From Mucilaginibacter corticis (GTDB lineage Bacteria; Bacteroidota; Bacteroidia; Sphingobacteriales; Sphingobacteriaceae), in contig NZ_VLPK01000001.1 in the NCBI RefSeq assembly GCF_007558865.1, positions 2,108,001 through 2,172,000 of the forward strand: a stretch of 64,000 nucleotides of DNA, written 5' to 3'. Shown here in pieces: positions 8,691-17,759 of this stretch. A program made the translations under genes and the position numbers. The notes below the pieces were generated by a model that had not been told where the DNA came from, searched no databases, and saw only the letters and a program-made list of their open reading frames with translations. Within the stretch, counting starts at the first letter, position 1, and the number at the start of each line of letters is the position of its first letter.

Positions 8691-11600
8691 ATGCAGTACA
8701 ACAAGATCAATAATTTGCTCGGCTGGCTTTGTTTCCTTATCGCCGCTGTTACCTACATTTTAACTTTAGAGCAGTCCGTCAGTTTTTGGGACTGCGGCGA
8801 ATTTATTGCCTGTGCTTACCGCCTGCAGGTATCGCATCAGCCGGGTTACCCGCTTTTTGCCATGATCTGTAAGGTATTCTCGCTGCTTTCATTGGGCGAT
8901 GTTACCAAGGTAGCCTATTTTACCAATGTAGCCTGCGCGCTGGCCAGCGGCGCAACCATCATGTTTTTGTTCTGGACGATCACCATGATGGCGCGTAAGC
9001 TATTGATAAAACCAGGCGAAGAGGCAGATAACAAAAAATATACACTTATCTGGGGCGCGGGATTAGTTGGCGCGCTGGCGCTTGCCTTTACGGATACCTT
9101 TTGGTTTTCGGCAGTAGAGACTATTGTATTTGCCATGTCGGCCTTGTGTACGGCGGTAGTGTTCTGGGCCATATTGAAATGGGATGCAAGCGCCGATGAG
9201 CCGGGTATTGATAAATGGATCGTATTTATTGCTTATATGATAGGCCTTTCAATCGGTATCCACCTGCTTAACTTATTAACCATACCGGCCGTTGTACTGG
9301 TATACTATTTCAGGCGACATAAAAATATCAACCTTAAAACCGGTATAGTGGCCTTTTTGGTCAGTATAGGCATATTGGCTTTGGTGCAGTTTGGTATAAG
9401 GGGGTACACCGTAGCGTTTGCCGCCTATGCCGACCTGTTTTTTGTAAATACATTGGGGTTGGGTTTTGGCAGCGGGGCTATTTTTGCTTTGGCTTTGATA
9501 GTCGGCGCATTGGTGTATGGAATTTATTACAGCATCCGTAAACGTAAACCGGGGCTTAACTTAGCTTTATTGTGCATAACCTTTATTTATTTCGGTTATT
9601 GTTCGTTCGCTTATATCCCTATCCGCGCCACGGCTAATACCGATCTGAATAACTCGTACCCTGACAACGCCTTTATGTTGTACTGGTACCTTAACCGCGG
9701 GCAATACGGCGACGTACCGTTATTAAGCGGGCAGTATTATGACGCGAGAGTTATCGACCAGAAAGATGGCAGCACTAATTACGCCAAAGGGAAAGACAAA
9801 TATGAAGCAACCGGTAAAAACGTAACTAATATTTACGACCACACCACTGTTTTGCCGCGGATGTTTAGCGACCGTGAGCAGGACCCTCAATTTTATAAAT
9901 CCTGGCTCGGCCTTTCAGATAAGGACGTACCCACCTTTGCCGATAATCTGAAATTTATGTTTAGCTGGCAGATCTGGCAAATGTATGGCCGGTACTTTTT
10001 GTGGAACTTTGCCGGGCGCTACAACCAGCAGGACGGCCAGTTTCAGATGGGCGGCTTCCACGGTTACGTTGACGGCGACTGGACAACCGGCCTGTTTGAT
10101 AAAGGCAAGCACCTGCCAAAATCGATAACACAAAGTAACACCTATACCCCGCTTTATGCCCTGCCGCTTATCTTAGGTTTGTTTGGGCTGATCTATCATT
10201 ATCGACACAACAGAAAAGACGCTATGGTGATCACCTTGCTTTGGTTTTTTACCAGTATAGCCATTGTGATGTATGTGAACCAGGCTGTGCAGCCGCGCGA
10301 AAGAGATTATTCGTATGTGGGCTCATTTTATGCTTTCGCGATATGGATAGGCCTGGGGGTAATAGCCCTTGCCGAACTTATTCGCAAAAAAGTAAATGCC
10401 CGTACGGCAGGTTACCTTTCTATAGGCTTGTGTCTGCTGGCAGTACCCGCATTAATGATAAAACAGGAATGGAAGTCGCACGACCGCTCAACCAAACGTA
10501 CCGCGCATGATATGGCTTACAACTACCTGATATCATGCCCCAAAAATGCCATACTTTTTACAGGGGCCGATAATGATACTTATTCACTATGGTATTTGCA
10601 GGAAGTTGAAGGCGTTCGGCCTGATGTGCGTATCATCGTCAATACTCTATTTGGCAGCGACTGGTATATCCACCAGATGCAAAAGAAAATGAACCAGTCT
10701 GAACCATTGCCTATAACCATGCCATTTGAAAAATACAAGGCCGGTACGCGCGACTATATTCCTTACAACGATGCCAAAATATCCGATTCGGTAGAGTTGA
10801 AAGATGTATTTGATTTTGTGACGTCAGAAGATGCGCAGGCTAAAGTGCAGATGCAGGACGGATCAGTTATCAATTACCTGCCTACCAAAAACTTTAAGCT
10901 TACTGTAAATGCCGACGAGGTGGTTAAGAACGGCGTAGTAAGCGCCGACCAGAAAGACAGGATAGCCGATACAATGCAATGGAAGTTCCAGGGAAGTTAC
11001 ATGTTAAAAGACAACCTGGCACTGATGGATATCCTGGCGCACAACGACTGGAAAAGGCCGATATGCTTTACCACCACCATGGGTAACGACGGCTTAAACG
11101 GCTTGCAATCATACCTGTACAAAGAAGGGTTTGTTTATCACCTTATTCCGTTTAAAACTGACGCATCTGTAAAAAATCAGTCGCCAAAACTGAATACCAT
11201 GGTGATGTATAACAATGTGATGAACAAGTTTAAGTGGGGTCATTACAAAACCGCCAAGTACCTTGATGAGCAATCAAGCGGGTTGTTCTATGGCGTGATC
11301 AACAGCACGTTTGTTGAATTGGCCAACGGCCTGATGGCCGAAGGACGCCATGACCTGGCTGTAAAGGTGTTGCAAAAATATGATAAGGAAATGCCCGATA
11401 TCTTTCCGTTTACAGGTATTGAGCAAAGTAAGATCCGCGTTATTGATACGGCCTATAATTTGCATGAACATGGCCTGGCCAACAAATACGTATCCAGTAT
11501 GGACGATCATATCACCGACATGCTTGCCTATAACTACAACCTGATGCAAAGCAGCCCCGGCGATGTCAATGCGGATAATGTACAATTTGAGCTGTCTGTT

Positions 11601-11717
11601 TTAAATACCATTGCGCAGCTTACCAAGCAAAACCAGCAGTTGGCGTTAAATAGCAAATTAGAGGCGCAATTAAATGATTACGCCAATAAGTTTTCGGCCA
11701 TAATAACAAAGCAATAA
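8691..11717 (+). CDS. DUF2723 membrane glycosyltransferase-like protein
   Basis: This 1008-residue protein begins with about ten to twelve membrane segments (to residue 610) followed by a soluble C-terminal part of about 400 residues. The first loop carries SFWDCGEFIACAYRLQVSHQ, the D-x-GEF motif that defines DUF2723. The family has a GT-C fold and includes the human O-mannosyltransferase TMEM260, so transfer of sugars from a lipid donor to secreted proteins is a fair prediction, though no bacterial substrate follows from the sequence. Another conserved site is QAVQPRERDYSYVGSFYAFA near residue 530. The gene stands alone, between the divergent SDR operon and an intrinsic terminator at 11739-11776. 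Confidence 0.85.
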   Translation: MQYNKINNLLGWLCFLIAAVTYILTLEQSVSFWDCGEFIACAYRLQVSHQPGYPLFAMICKVFSLLSLGDVTKVAYFTNVACALASGATIMFLFWTITMMARKLLIKPGEEADNKKYTLIWGAGLVGALALAFTDTFWFSAVETIVFAMSALCTAVVFWAILKWDASADEPGIDKWIVFIAYMIGLSIGIHLLNLLTIPAVVLVYYFRRHKNINLKTGIVAFLVSIGILALVQFGIRGYTVAFAAYADLFFVNTLGLGFGSGAIFALALIVGALVYGIYYSIRKRKPGLNLALLCITFIYFGYCSFAYIPIRATANTDLNNSYPDNAFMLYWYLNRGQYGDVPLLSGQYYDARVIDQKDGSTNYAKGKDKYEATGKNVTNIYDHTTVLPRMFSDREQDPQFYKSWLGLSDKDVPTFADNLKFMFSWQIWQMYGRYFLWNFAGRYNQQDGQFQMGGFHGYVDGDWTTGLFDKGKHLPKSITQSNTYTPLYALPLILGLFGLIYHYRHNRKDAMVITLLWFFTSIAIVMYVNQAVQPRERDYSYVGSFYAFAIWIGLGVIALAELIRKKVNARTAGYLSIGLCLLAVPALMIKQEWKSHDRSTKRTAHDMAYNYLISCPKNAILFTGADNDTYSLWYLQEVEGVRPDVRIIVNTLFGSDWYIHQMQKKMNQSEPLPITMPFEKYKAGTRDYIPYNDAKISDSVELKDVFDFVTSEDAQAKVQMQDGSVINYLPTKNFKLTVNADEVVKNGVVSADQKDRIADTMQWKFQGSYMLKDNLALMDILAHNDWKRPICFTTTMGNDGLNGLQSYLYKEGFVYHLIPFKTDASVKNQSPKLNTMVMYNNVMNKFKWGHYKTAKYLDEQSSGLFYGVINSTFVELANGLMAEGRHDLAVKVLQKYDKEMPDIFPFTGIEQSKIRVIDTAYNLHEHGLANKYVSSMDDHITDMLAYNYNLMQSSPGDVNADNVQFELSVLNTIAQLTKQNQQLALNSKLEAQLNDYANKFSAIITKQ

Positions 11718-11738
11718 ATACCCACCTGCCTATGAAGC

Positions 11739-11776
11739 AAAGCCCCGGTATCGAAAGATCCGGGGCTTTTGTTTTT
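11739..11776 (+). terminator. Intrinsic terminator after the DUF2723 gene
   Basis: AAAGCCCCGG at 11739-11748 pairs perfectly with CCGGGGCTTT at 11760-11769 around an 11-base loop, and is followed by TGTTTTT. It starts 21 bp after the DUF2723 stop codon. Because the arms begin with A residues it could also stop the leftward SDR transcript arriving from 11791. Confidence 0.85.
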
Positions 11777-11790
11777 ATAAGCAGGAAATA

Positions 11791-12543
11791 TTATAGATCG
11801 CGCAGGCCGCCATCTAACAGTAGCTCTGTACCCAGCATAAAGGTAGAGTCGTCTGATGCCAGGTAAAGCGCCGCGGCTGCCAGTTCTTCCGGCTGTGCTA
11901 CGCGTTTAACCGGTGTGAAATTGCCCATCGCTTCCATCATGGCCGCAGCTCCTTCAGGGCTGTCGGTTACTGTAGCAAATACCGGTGTATTAACAGGGCC
12001 CGGGGTTAAGGCGTTTACACGTATTTTGCGGTCAAGCAGTTCTACAGAAAAGCTGCGGGCCAGTGAACGTACTGCCGCCTTGGTAGCCGCATAAGCAGCA
12101 TGGTTAGGAATACCCTTACTGTTTACCATCGAAGAAAGCAACACTACCGACGCACCATCATTTAACACCGGCAGGGCTTTTTGTACCGAAAAGAAAGCTC
12201 CTTTAAAATTGATATCGCTCACCTGGTCAAATTGCTCTTCGGTAAAATCTGCCAGCGGCCCTACCACATAAACACCTGCATTAACAATTAGTGTATCTAC
12301 CTTACCAAAATGATCTGCAACTGTTTGATAGATGCGGGTCAGATCGTCCAATTTTGAAACATCGCCCTGGATGCCCAGTCCGTTAGGGCCTATCTCGGCG
12401 ATAGCCTGGTCAATAGATTTTTGATTACGACCGGTAATAGCTACCTGTGCGCCTTCCTGTGCAAAACGTTTGGCAATAGCTAAACCAATACCACTGCTAC
12501 CCCCGGTAACAACGGCTACCTTATTTTTTAATTTTTGTGACAT
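11791..12543 (-). CDS. SDR-family NAD(P)-dependent oxidoreductase
   Basis: The 250-residue protein is a textbook classical SDR: TGGSSGIG cofactor loop at residues 13-20, LIVNAGVYV, the catalytic serine in VVLLSSMVN, YAATKAAV with the active Tyr and Lys, and the PGPVNTPVF loop. The likely role is reduction or oxidation of a small carbonyl/alcohol substrate. It is transcribed leftward 83 bp downstream of the Crp/Fnr gene, and the palindrome at 12617-12630 sits 74 bp upstream of its start, so it probably has its own regulated promoter. Confidence 0.88.
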   Translation of the reverse strand: MSQKLKNKVAVVTGGSSGIGLAIAKRFAQEGAQVAITGRNQKSIDQAIAEIGPNGLGIQGDVSKLDDLTRIYQTVADHFGKVDTLIVNAGVYVVGPLADFTEEQFDQVSDINFKGAFFSVQKALPVLNDGASVVLLSSMVNSKGIPNHAAYAATKAAVRSLARSFSVELLDRKIRVNALTPGPVNTPVFATVTDSPEGAAAMMEAMGNFTPVKRVAQPEELAAAALYLASDDSTFMLGTELLLDGGLRDL

Positions 12544-12616
12544 AATATTAAATTTTAGACCACAAAATTGGAGGCAATCGGGCTTGCAGAACGATGAACT
12601 ATCTTAAGAAAAATGC

Positions 12617-12630
12617 GTGAACTGGTTCAC
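12617..12630. promoter_or_regulatory. Palindromic operator in front of the SDR gene
   Basis: GTGAACTGGTTCAC is a perfect 14-bp palindrome. It overlaps the stop codon of the Crp/Fnr gene and lies 74 bp upstream of the SDR start. The same TGAAC-N2-GTTCA core occurs at 13260-13273 on the other side of the regulator gene. Confidence 0.7.
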
Positions 12631-13214
12631 TTTTTTCGCACCTTAGCATTACGGATCTTCGACAGGAACTCGCGGGTCATGTTAAGGTATGAGGCGAGCG
12701 CGTATTGCGGCAGACGTTGTAGCACCTGCGGGTATTTGGCAACAAATTCATTATAACGTTCTTCGGCGCTCTGCGTTAAATTAGATACGGTGCGCCGTGC
12801 AAGGTAAGCCGCCGTTTGCTCGGCCATCAGCCTGAACAGTGTAGCCAATTCCCAATTGGTATTTTTGAGCTGCTGCTCGGCCTGGTGATCTATCTGCAGG
12901 ATGGTGCTGTTTTCAAGCGCCTCTACAAACTGCGTAGCAGGTACCTGGTGGACATAACTATTATAGTCAGACAGCCACCAATCCTCCACAGCAAATTGTA
13001 TGGTATGTTCGTTTCCTTTATCATCTATCACATAAGAATGGAAAGCACCTTTCAACACATAAATGCGGTATTTGGCAACAAATCCGGGTTGAATGAGCAG
13101 TTGTTTCTTTTTTACCTTCACCACTTTGAACGCGGCCGTCAACAACGCCATATTTTCGGGCGAAAGTCGGGTCTTACGATTGATATTGTCGATAAAGGGC
13201 GAAAGGTCTTCCAT
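12627..13214 (-). CDS. Crp/Fnr-family transcriptional regulator (second)
   Basis: The 195-residue protein has the cyclic-nucleotide-binding-like roll (KVKKKQLLIQPGFVAKYRIY and the WWLSDYNSY segment shared with the regulator at 4738-5304) and a C-terminal HTH, PQYALASYLNMTREFLSKIR. In the recognition helix the CRP-like Arg-Glu pair is kept, but the third contact residue is Lys instead of Arg, consistent with a different operator. That operator is probably TGAAC-N2-GTTCA, found both upstream of this gene (13260-13273) and upstream of the SDR gene (12617-12630). The module looks like a self-regulated sensor of a small toxic molecule; the ligand is not apparent. Confidence 0.86.
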   Translation of the reverse strand: MEDLSPFIDNINRKTRLSPENMALLTAAFKVVKVKKKQLLIQPGFVAKYRIYVLKGAFHSYVIDDKGNEHTIQFAVEDWWLSDYNSYVHQVPATQFVEALENSTILQIDHQAEQQLKNTNWELATLFRLMAEQTAAYLARRTVSNLTQSAEERYNEFVAKYPQVLQRLPQYALASYLNMTREFLSKIRNAKVRKK

Positions 13215-13259
13215 TGAGCCAAATTACAAATTAACACAATTTTTAGAGAAGCCTATTTT

Positions 13260-13273
13260 GTGAACCAGTTCAT
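13260..13273. promoter_or_regulatory. Palindromic operator between the Crp/Fnr gene and the monooxygenase gene
   Basis: GTGAACCAGTTCAT contains TGAAC-N2-GTTCA. It lies 46 bp upstream of the leftward regulator and 90 bp upstream of the rightward monooxygenase gene, so one site could serve both promoters. Confidence 0.65.
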
Positions 13274-13363
13274 CTTTTTTGAGGGGCGGGCCGGGTAATT
13301 TTGTGATCTGCTGTCAGGACTGATCCTGATTGGCGATTTTAACGCATTCAACAAATAAACATC

Positions 13364-13657
13364 ATGGAAAAACTTGCATTACTCGCGCGCCTGGAAGCTA
13401 AACCCGGCAAAGAACAGGAAGTAGCTAATTTTATAAAAAGCGCCTTGCCACTGGCCCTGGCCGAAACAGAAACCGTATGCTGGTACGCCTTTCAGATCGG
13501 GGAATCCACATTTGGTATTTTCGACACTTTTATGGATGAAGCCGGCCGCAACGCCCATCTGGGCGGCGAAATAGCCAAAGCACTGATGGCTAAAGCGCCT
13601 GAATTACTGGCTACCAGTCCTGTAATTGAAAAAGTGGACTTGCTGGCGATAAAATAA
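13364..13657 (+). CDS. Antibiotic biosynthesis monooxygenase (ABM) domain protein
   Basis: The 97-residue protein starts MEKLALLARLEAKPGKEQEV and continues ETVCWYAFQIGESTFGIFDTF, the pattern of a single dimeric ferredoxin-like ABM domain, with a C-terminal ATSPVIEKVDLLAIK strand. Such proteins act as cofactor-free quinol monooxygenases (YgiN type) or small-molecule oxygenases. It is divergent from the second Crp/Fnr gene and shares its operator region, so it is probably part of the same response, together with the SDR at 11791. Confidence 0.82.
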   Translation: MEKLALLARLEAKPGKEQEVANFIKSALPLALAETETVCWYAFQIGESTFGIFDTFMDEAGRNAHLGGEIAKALMAKAPELLATSPVIEKVDLLAIK

Positions 13658-13710
13658 ATTCGAGTTGTTTAACGCAGTATGACGCTTGCGGGATAGGCTG
13701 GCATTGGCGG

Positions 13711-14382
13711 TCATAAACTTTTCAGACCCGGATGATCACCCATTTTTTTCTGCCATTTACGGATGAGGTGGCCTAATTCAGACGTGTCAAATTGTTTTTT
13801 ACGGATAGATGTTCGCCTGAGCAAAACAATTTGGGCGGTAACTACCGCCGCCAGAATAAACAGGGTGTAGCATATCTTTTCTGTGCTATGTATCTTTAAA
13901 CACTGGAAATTCCATATCGCAATGATCTCCAGGCACTGTAGCGATACCATGCTCAAAAAATAATAATACTGTACTTTAGAAACTATCTCCCCGGTTTTTT
14001 GGGACAGCACGATATTGATCCTGATAGGGGGGAGCCAACTGTCGTATTTAAGCTCTAACAGCACACCCTGGATAAAGAAAGCGCCTAAGAGCGTTTGGTA
14101 CACCTTCAGGTCCATCAGCCATAAAATGCCCAGGCCCATACTGGCTGCTACGCATATCCCGAAAACGATGTACCATCCGTCGAAAGATAATTCGGCAGAC
14201 GACTTCAGGCAGTAACCGCAGGCACCGAAAGCAGCCAGCAGCCAGGTAGAGGCCAGCTTGCGGTAGTCAGTCTGCAGGTGATTAAAATGCTCCTCTTTGT
14301 CACCGATCTGGTCAACCAGTTTCATCACCTGCTCAAACAGCGCGGTATCTACTTTGTCTAAAGCTGGTGATGAAGTGTTCAT
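13711..14382 (-). CDS. Hypothetical four-helix membrane protein
   Basis: I do not recognise a family for this 223-residue protein. It has an N-terminal soluble, partly amphipathic stretch (residues 1-47), then four predicted membrane segments: STWLLAAFGACGYCLKSS, WYIVFGICVAASMGLGILWL, YYFLSMVSLQCLEIIAIW and CYTLFILAAVVTAQIVLL. The C-terminal tail of about 35 residues is strongly basic. It sits alone between the convergent ABM gene and the divergent NTF2-like gene. Topology with both ends in the cytoplasm is likely from the even number of helices and the basic tail. Confidence 0.7.
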   Translation of the reverse strand: MNTSSPALDKVDTALFEQVMKLVDQIGDKEEHFNHLQTDYRKLASTWLLAAFGACGYCLKSSAELSFDGWYIVFGICVAASMGLGILWLMDLKVYQTLLGAFFIQGVLLELKYDSWLPPIRINIVLSQKTGEIVSKVQYYYFLSMVSLQCLEIIAIWNFQCLKIHSTEKICYTLFILAAVVTAQIVLLRRTSIRKKQFDTSELGHLIRKWQKKMGDHPGLKSL

Positions 14383-14629
14383 CGGCTGATTTACAGTGGT
14401 TTATTAGTATAAATTTAATAAACTTCCGGTAAGATATCCAAAAATCCTGTAAGGTTTTCTTTATGATATCTTTCTTCACAAACTTGTGGCCCTTGCACGG
14501 GCAATGTGGGTATAACAAATAGATACACCTTAAGCTAAAAAAATGTCGCGTTTGCCCCGTTGATCTGTCCCGATAACACAGCTTTTACTTTGCTTTAAGT
14601 GCTTACCTTTAATTAATAAAACAATAATC

Positions 14630-14983
14630 ATGAAAAGTAACCGGGAGATCATCATTGCATTCAATACCGCTTTTGATAACAGTAACAGCTACGACATCGC
14701 TAAATTTATAGCAGACCATTTTGAGTGGCACCTGCTGGGCGACAGCGTTATCAAAGGAAAAGAAAATGTGCTGCAATTTTTTGCAGACCATCCTGACATG
14801 CGGGTGATCACCGTAACCAAAGACCATATTATTGTCGATGGCGATAGTGCCTCGGTTGCGGGCGAGGTGCAATGTACCGACAAAACCGGGCAGATCTATG
14901 ATATGTACTATTGCGACGTTTACGAACTTGCAAATGGGCTCATCACCAAAATGATCTCTTACACGGTAAACAAGAAGAAATAA
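14630..14983 (+). CDS. NTF2-like/SnoaL-type small protein
   Basis: The 117-residue protein has the NTF2-like pattern: an N-terminal helix pair, then AKFIADHFEWHLLGDSVIKGKENVLQFF (given in sense, split at residue 45 or so) and a run of beta strands ending in LANGLITKMISYTVNKKK. Proteins of this shape are small cone-like dimers that act as isomerases, hydrolases or ligand-binding partners, so no reaction can be named. The 247-bp gap in front contains TACTTTG at 14586-14592, a fair match to the Bacteroidota -7 box, which may be its promoter. It ends 6 bp from the convergent DinB-family gene. Confidence 0.75.
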   Translation: MKSNREIIIAFNTAFDNSNSYDIAKFIADHFEWHLLGDSVIKGKENVLQFFADHPDMRVITVTKDHIIVDGDSASVAGEVQCTDKTGQIYDMYYCDVYELANGLITKMISYTVNKKK

Positions 14984-14989
14984 AATGCT

Positions 14990-15568
14990 TTAACGGGATA
15001 TCCGGAGCGATGTGTCCTTCGTCGCAGTATCCCTATTGCCGGTGTTTGCGTGAGCGGGCAAAGACACGGCAGAAGAAGACATGATAAAGTAAGTAGCCAT
15101 ATCGATAGATGAAAATTGACTGTAGCCTGCCTGGCGCAATAGCGTGACCAACTGGCCGCGGTGATAAGTTGAATGATTCATGATATGGGCAAAAGTTTGC
15201 CAGTAAACCATTTGGCTAGTACGCCCGTTGGGATATACAAAGGTAACCGGGTCATGCAGGTTTTCTTCGGGATGATTTTCGATAAAGTACTGCATTCCCA
15301 CTGATGTCTCCTCCCAAATGTCAATGAGTTCTTGCCTTGAACCCTGGAAATAGGATGAAAGATAAACCGGATTGGGCGCTTTTGTCCAAAAGTCGATCCA
15401 TATTTTTTCTGCACTGGCAATGTGCACCGCGGTTTGTTTAACGCTGCTAAAACTACTGGCATTAATTTGTTCCCATTGTTCATCGCTGATCTGTAGGAGC
15501 CAGCTCATAGCTTTGGCGTTCGCCCAGCTGTTGTAAGCAGCTAAGGCCGTAAAATAGGCTTTGTTCAT
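14990..15568 (-). CDS. DinB-family protein
   Basis: The 192-residue protein matches the DinB four-helix bundle: MNKAYFTALAAYNSWANAKA at the start, VHIASAEKIWIDFW, and the HIMNHSTYHRGQLVTLLRQ segment. The histidine near residue 49 and the two histidines of the last segment form the usual three-His metal site. DinB-like proteins are metal-dependent hydrolases or thiol transferases (YfiT/bacillithiol type). The last 25 residues after TYFIMSSS look unlike the family and extend almost to the convergent gene, suggesting that an earlier stop was lost. It follows the AraC gene by 6 bp and is probably its co-transcribed partner. Confidence 0.83.
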   Translation of the reverse strand: MNKAYFTALAAYNSWANAKAMSWLLQISDEQWEQINASSFSSVKQTAVHIASAEKIWIDFWTKAPNPVYLSSYFQGSRQELIDIWEETSVGMQYFIENHPEENLHDPVTFVYPNGRTSQMVYWQTFAHIMNHSTYHRGQLVTLLRQAGYSQFSSIDMATYFIMSSSAVSLPAHANTGNRDTATKDTSLRISR

Positions 15569-15574
15569 ATATTT

Positions 15575-16405
15575 TTAATTATTTAATTGATACTGTTTGG
15601 GCGTGACCCCATACGTTTGTTTGAAGGATTGGATAAAACTGGACAAATTCTCATAACCCAGGTCGTAATAGATCTCGCTGGCTTTGTGGCCGCCTTGTTT
15701 AAGCCGCTCTGCCGCTTTCTCCATTCTTTTTTCAAGCAGCCATTTATTTGGCGATGTGCCATAAATTTTAGCGAAGCGCCGCTTAAATGTCGATAAGCTG
15801 ATGTTACATAAAAAGGCCAGTTCACTTACAGTTACCGACTGGCCGATATTAGCCGACACTGCCTGCCGTATCATGATCTCGTCGCCGTCTTCCTGGCTGT
15901 TACGCAGCTTTTGCAACTGGCCGGGATAGTTTTCGCCAAGGTATAAAAGCAATTCATTGAGTTTGAGCAGCTGCATATTGGCAGAAAGCGGCTTGCCGAG
16001 CATATACACCAGCGATTCAATAAAGTTATGCAGGAAGGCATCTTTTTCAAATAGCAATACGGGTTCCTCCTTAAACTTGCCGGCTTTAATGTAGAGCAGG
16101 TCCGGGTGCGCAGTGAAAAAATCAACAAGTACCTTATTGTCAAACTTTATCAGCAGGCTGCGGTAAGCCCCGCCCTTTAAAGCGGTCATTTCGCTCATGA
16201 GGCAGTTCCCGGCAGAAAGCAGCAGGAATTTTTCAGGATTGATCATAATAGTTGAACCGGCGTAATAAACCGTTTTTTCTCCTTCAAGCAGGAAACTGAA
16301 TAAATTTTGCTGCAGGCTAACCTTGTTCTTAACACTGGCGACTTCGGTATCGTAGCGAAAGATGGTTATAAGTTCTGTGGCGGTATTTGTTGCTCTGATC
16401 TTCAT
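15575..16405 (-). CDS. AraC-family transcriptional regulator
   Basis: The 276-residue protein has a C-terminal AraC/XylS DNA-binding domain with two HTH units: QSVTVSELAFLCNISLSTFK and SEIYYDLGYENLSSFIQSFK, followed by QTYGVTPKQYQLNN. The N-terminal 170 residues form a cupin-like sensor region that I cannot link to a ligand. The gene lies directly upstream of the DinB gene. Its first 8 codons and 80 bp of upstream DNA are duplicated at 17812-17915, so the promoter region has been copied or left behind by a rearrangement. Confidence 0.87.
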   Translation of the reverse strand: MKIRATNTATELITIFRYDTEVASVKNKVSLQQNLFSFLLEGEKTVYYAGSTIMINPEKFLLLSAGNCLMSEMTALKGGAYRSLLIKFDNKVLVDFFTAHPDLLYIKAGKFKEEPVLLFEKDAFLHNFIESLVYMLGKPLSANMQLLKLNELLLYLGENYPGQLQKLRNSQEDGDEIMIRQAVSANIGQSVTVSELAFLCNISLSTFKRRFAKIYGTSPNKWLLEKRMEKAAERLKQGGHKASEIYYDLGYENLSSFIQSFKQTYGVTPKQYQLNN

Positions 16406-16485
16406 TTTGATAAACCAAAGGTAGCTTATTTACAGGCTAAGGCCGATAGGGCAACGTTCAAAAAGTGTTGCCAAACGTTCAAAAT
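16382..16485. repeat. 104-bp direct repeat, copy 1 (AraC start and promoter)
   Basis: This segment recurs at 17812-17915, exactly 1430 bp further right, with only two differences (16440 A versus C, 16472 C versus T). It covers codons 1-8 of the AraC gene and 80 bp upstream, including a smaller internal repeat AACGTTCAAAA (16454-16464 and 16475-16484, imperfect). The frameshifted serine hydrolase lies between the copies. Confidence 0.9.
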
Positions 16486-16548
16486 ATTAATGAGCGGATA
16501 GTCAGTGACCAGTAGCAAAAGCTACCTGCATTTTTATAGTAACATCAA

Positions 16549-17654
16549 TTAATCTTTTAATTTCTTCAACAAATCGATCGCTGTCTTTTCAGGGTTTGTA
16601 TTATAGACATTATAATTATACATCAATATGACTGCATAACGTGTATCCTTATCTATAAAAAACACTGAAGTATAGCCCGGAACCCCGCCACTATGGCCCA
16701 TAAATTTCGTCCTTTCAAATACAGCTAATCCTAAACCATAATTTTTTCCTGCCTTAGGTACCTCTTGCATTTGTTGCAGGCTTGATGCCTTTAGCAGATA
16801 AGGTTTTACCATCATGGATATGGCAAATTTTGAAAGATCGCCGATAGTTGTAAAAATACCGCCGTTGGGCACTTTATAACCGCGTCCGGCAAGTTCAGTA
16901 ACAGGCCTTACAGTGTCTGCTACCGCTTCCCTGTAATTGGATATGCCTTGAGCAAGGTGGGGCAACTTATCGGGTGTTATCACAAAAAAAGAATTGTTCA
17001 TGTGCAAAGGTTTGAATATTCTTTGCTGAACCATTTGTATGTATGGAACTCCCGTTGCCCGTTCTAAAGCAAGGCCCAAAATAGCAAAGCCTATATTACT
17101 ATACATTTGTTGTTTATCCGGTTTACTGTTAAATGCTGTTTTTGGCAGCAGTGATATGAGCTTATCCTGCCATTTTTCTATCGGTCCCACATCAAAGCCC
17201 GGCGTATCCGGTTCCCTCTTTAATCCGGAAGTGTGCGAAGCTAACTGCTTTAGAGTGAACTTGGTATCGGCAGCATAGCCTGCAATTGTTTTAACCTCAG
17301 GCACGTATTTTTCTGCCGGGTCATCCAGCTTTACTTTTCCTTCTTCAACCAGTTGCATCAATAAAGTGGCTGTGAATGTTTTGGTAATGGAGCCTATGCG
17401 ATAAATGTTTCCCGTATCAGCAGGTACATCTTTAGTCATGTTAGCATAGCCAAACGCGTGCGACCAGATCACTTTGTCATTTTGATAATAGCTGCAGAAA
17501 CCCCGGCGTGCTGGTTATCGTGCGTTATATCATCTGTTAGCTGCTTGCCGAAATCAGAAATTATTGCCTGTTGAGTAGGGGGTGACTGCGTGCAGGATGT
17601 TTGCGCTATTACCAGGATGGATAGCAGAAGTTTGGGCAGATGTTTTAGGTTCAT
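16549..17654 (-). pseudogene. Class C beta-lactamase-type serine hydrolase, frameshifted
   Basis: Two overlapping leftward frames make up one protein. The first (17654 to about 17483) gives a signal peptide ending in VIAQTSC, possibly a lipobox, and QHAGVSAAIIK. The second (to 16549) continues VIWSHAFGYANMTKD, then GSITKTFTATLL with the nucleophile Ser of SxxK, MYSNIGFA (YxN) and MGHSGGVPGY (third motif). One A is missing from a run of four at 17480-17483; adding it gives AAIIKNDKVIWSHAFGYA, a protein of about 368 residues. The family includes esterases, D-aminopeptidases and AmpC-type lactamases. It is flanked by the two copies of the 104-bp repeat. Confidence 0.82.
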
Positions 17655-17695
17655 ACAACTAAGTTACTGATTTTATATCATGCAAATCATCGGTT

Positions 17696-17747
17696 GGCGC
17701 AAGTATGTCGGGTTGTTAAGAGGGCAAAGGCTACTTGTGTCTTTATT
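17696..17747 (+). repeat. Hairpin repeat, copy A
   Basis: Left arm GGCGCAAGTA (17696-17705) and right arm TACTTGTGTC (17732-17741) can pair with G-U wobbles over 10 positions. The core GGGTTGTTAAGAGGGCAAAGG matches copies B and C (GGGCAGTTAAGCGGGCAAAGG in B, read as 20 plus one base). It ends with CTTTATT. Confidence 0.75.
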
Positions 17748-17759
17748 ACTATAATTAAT

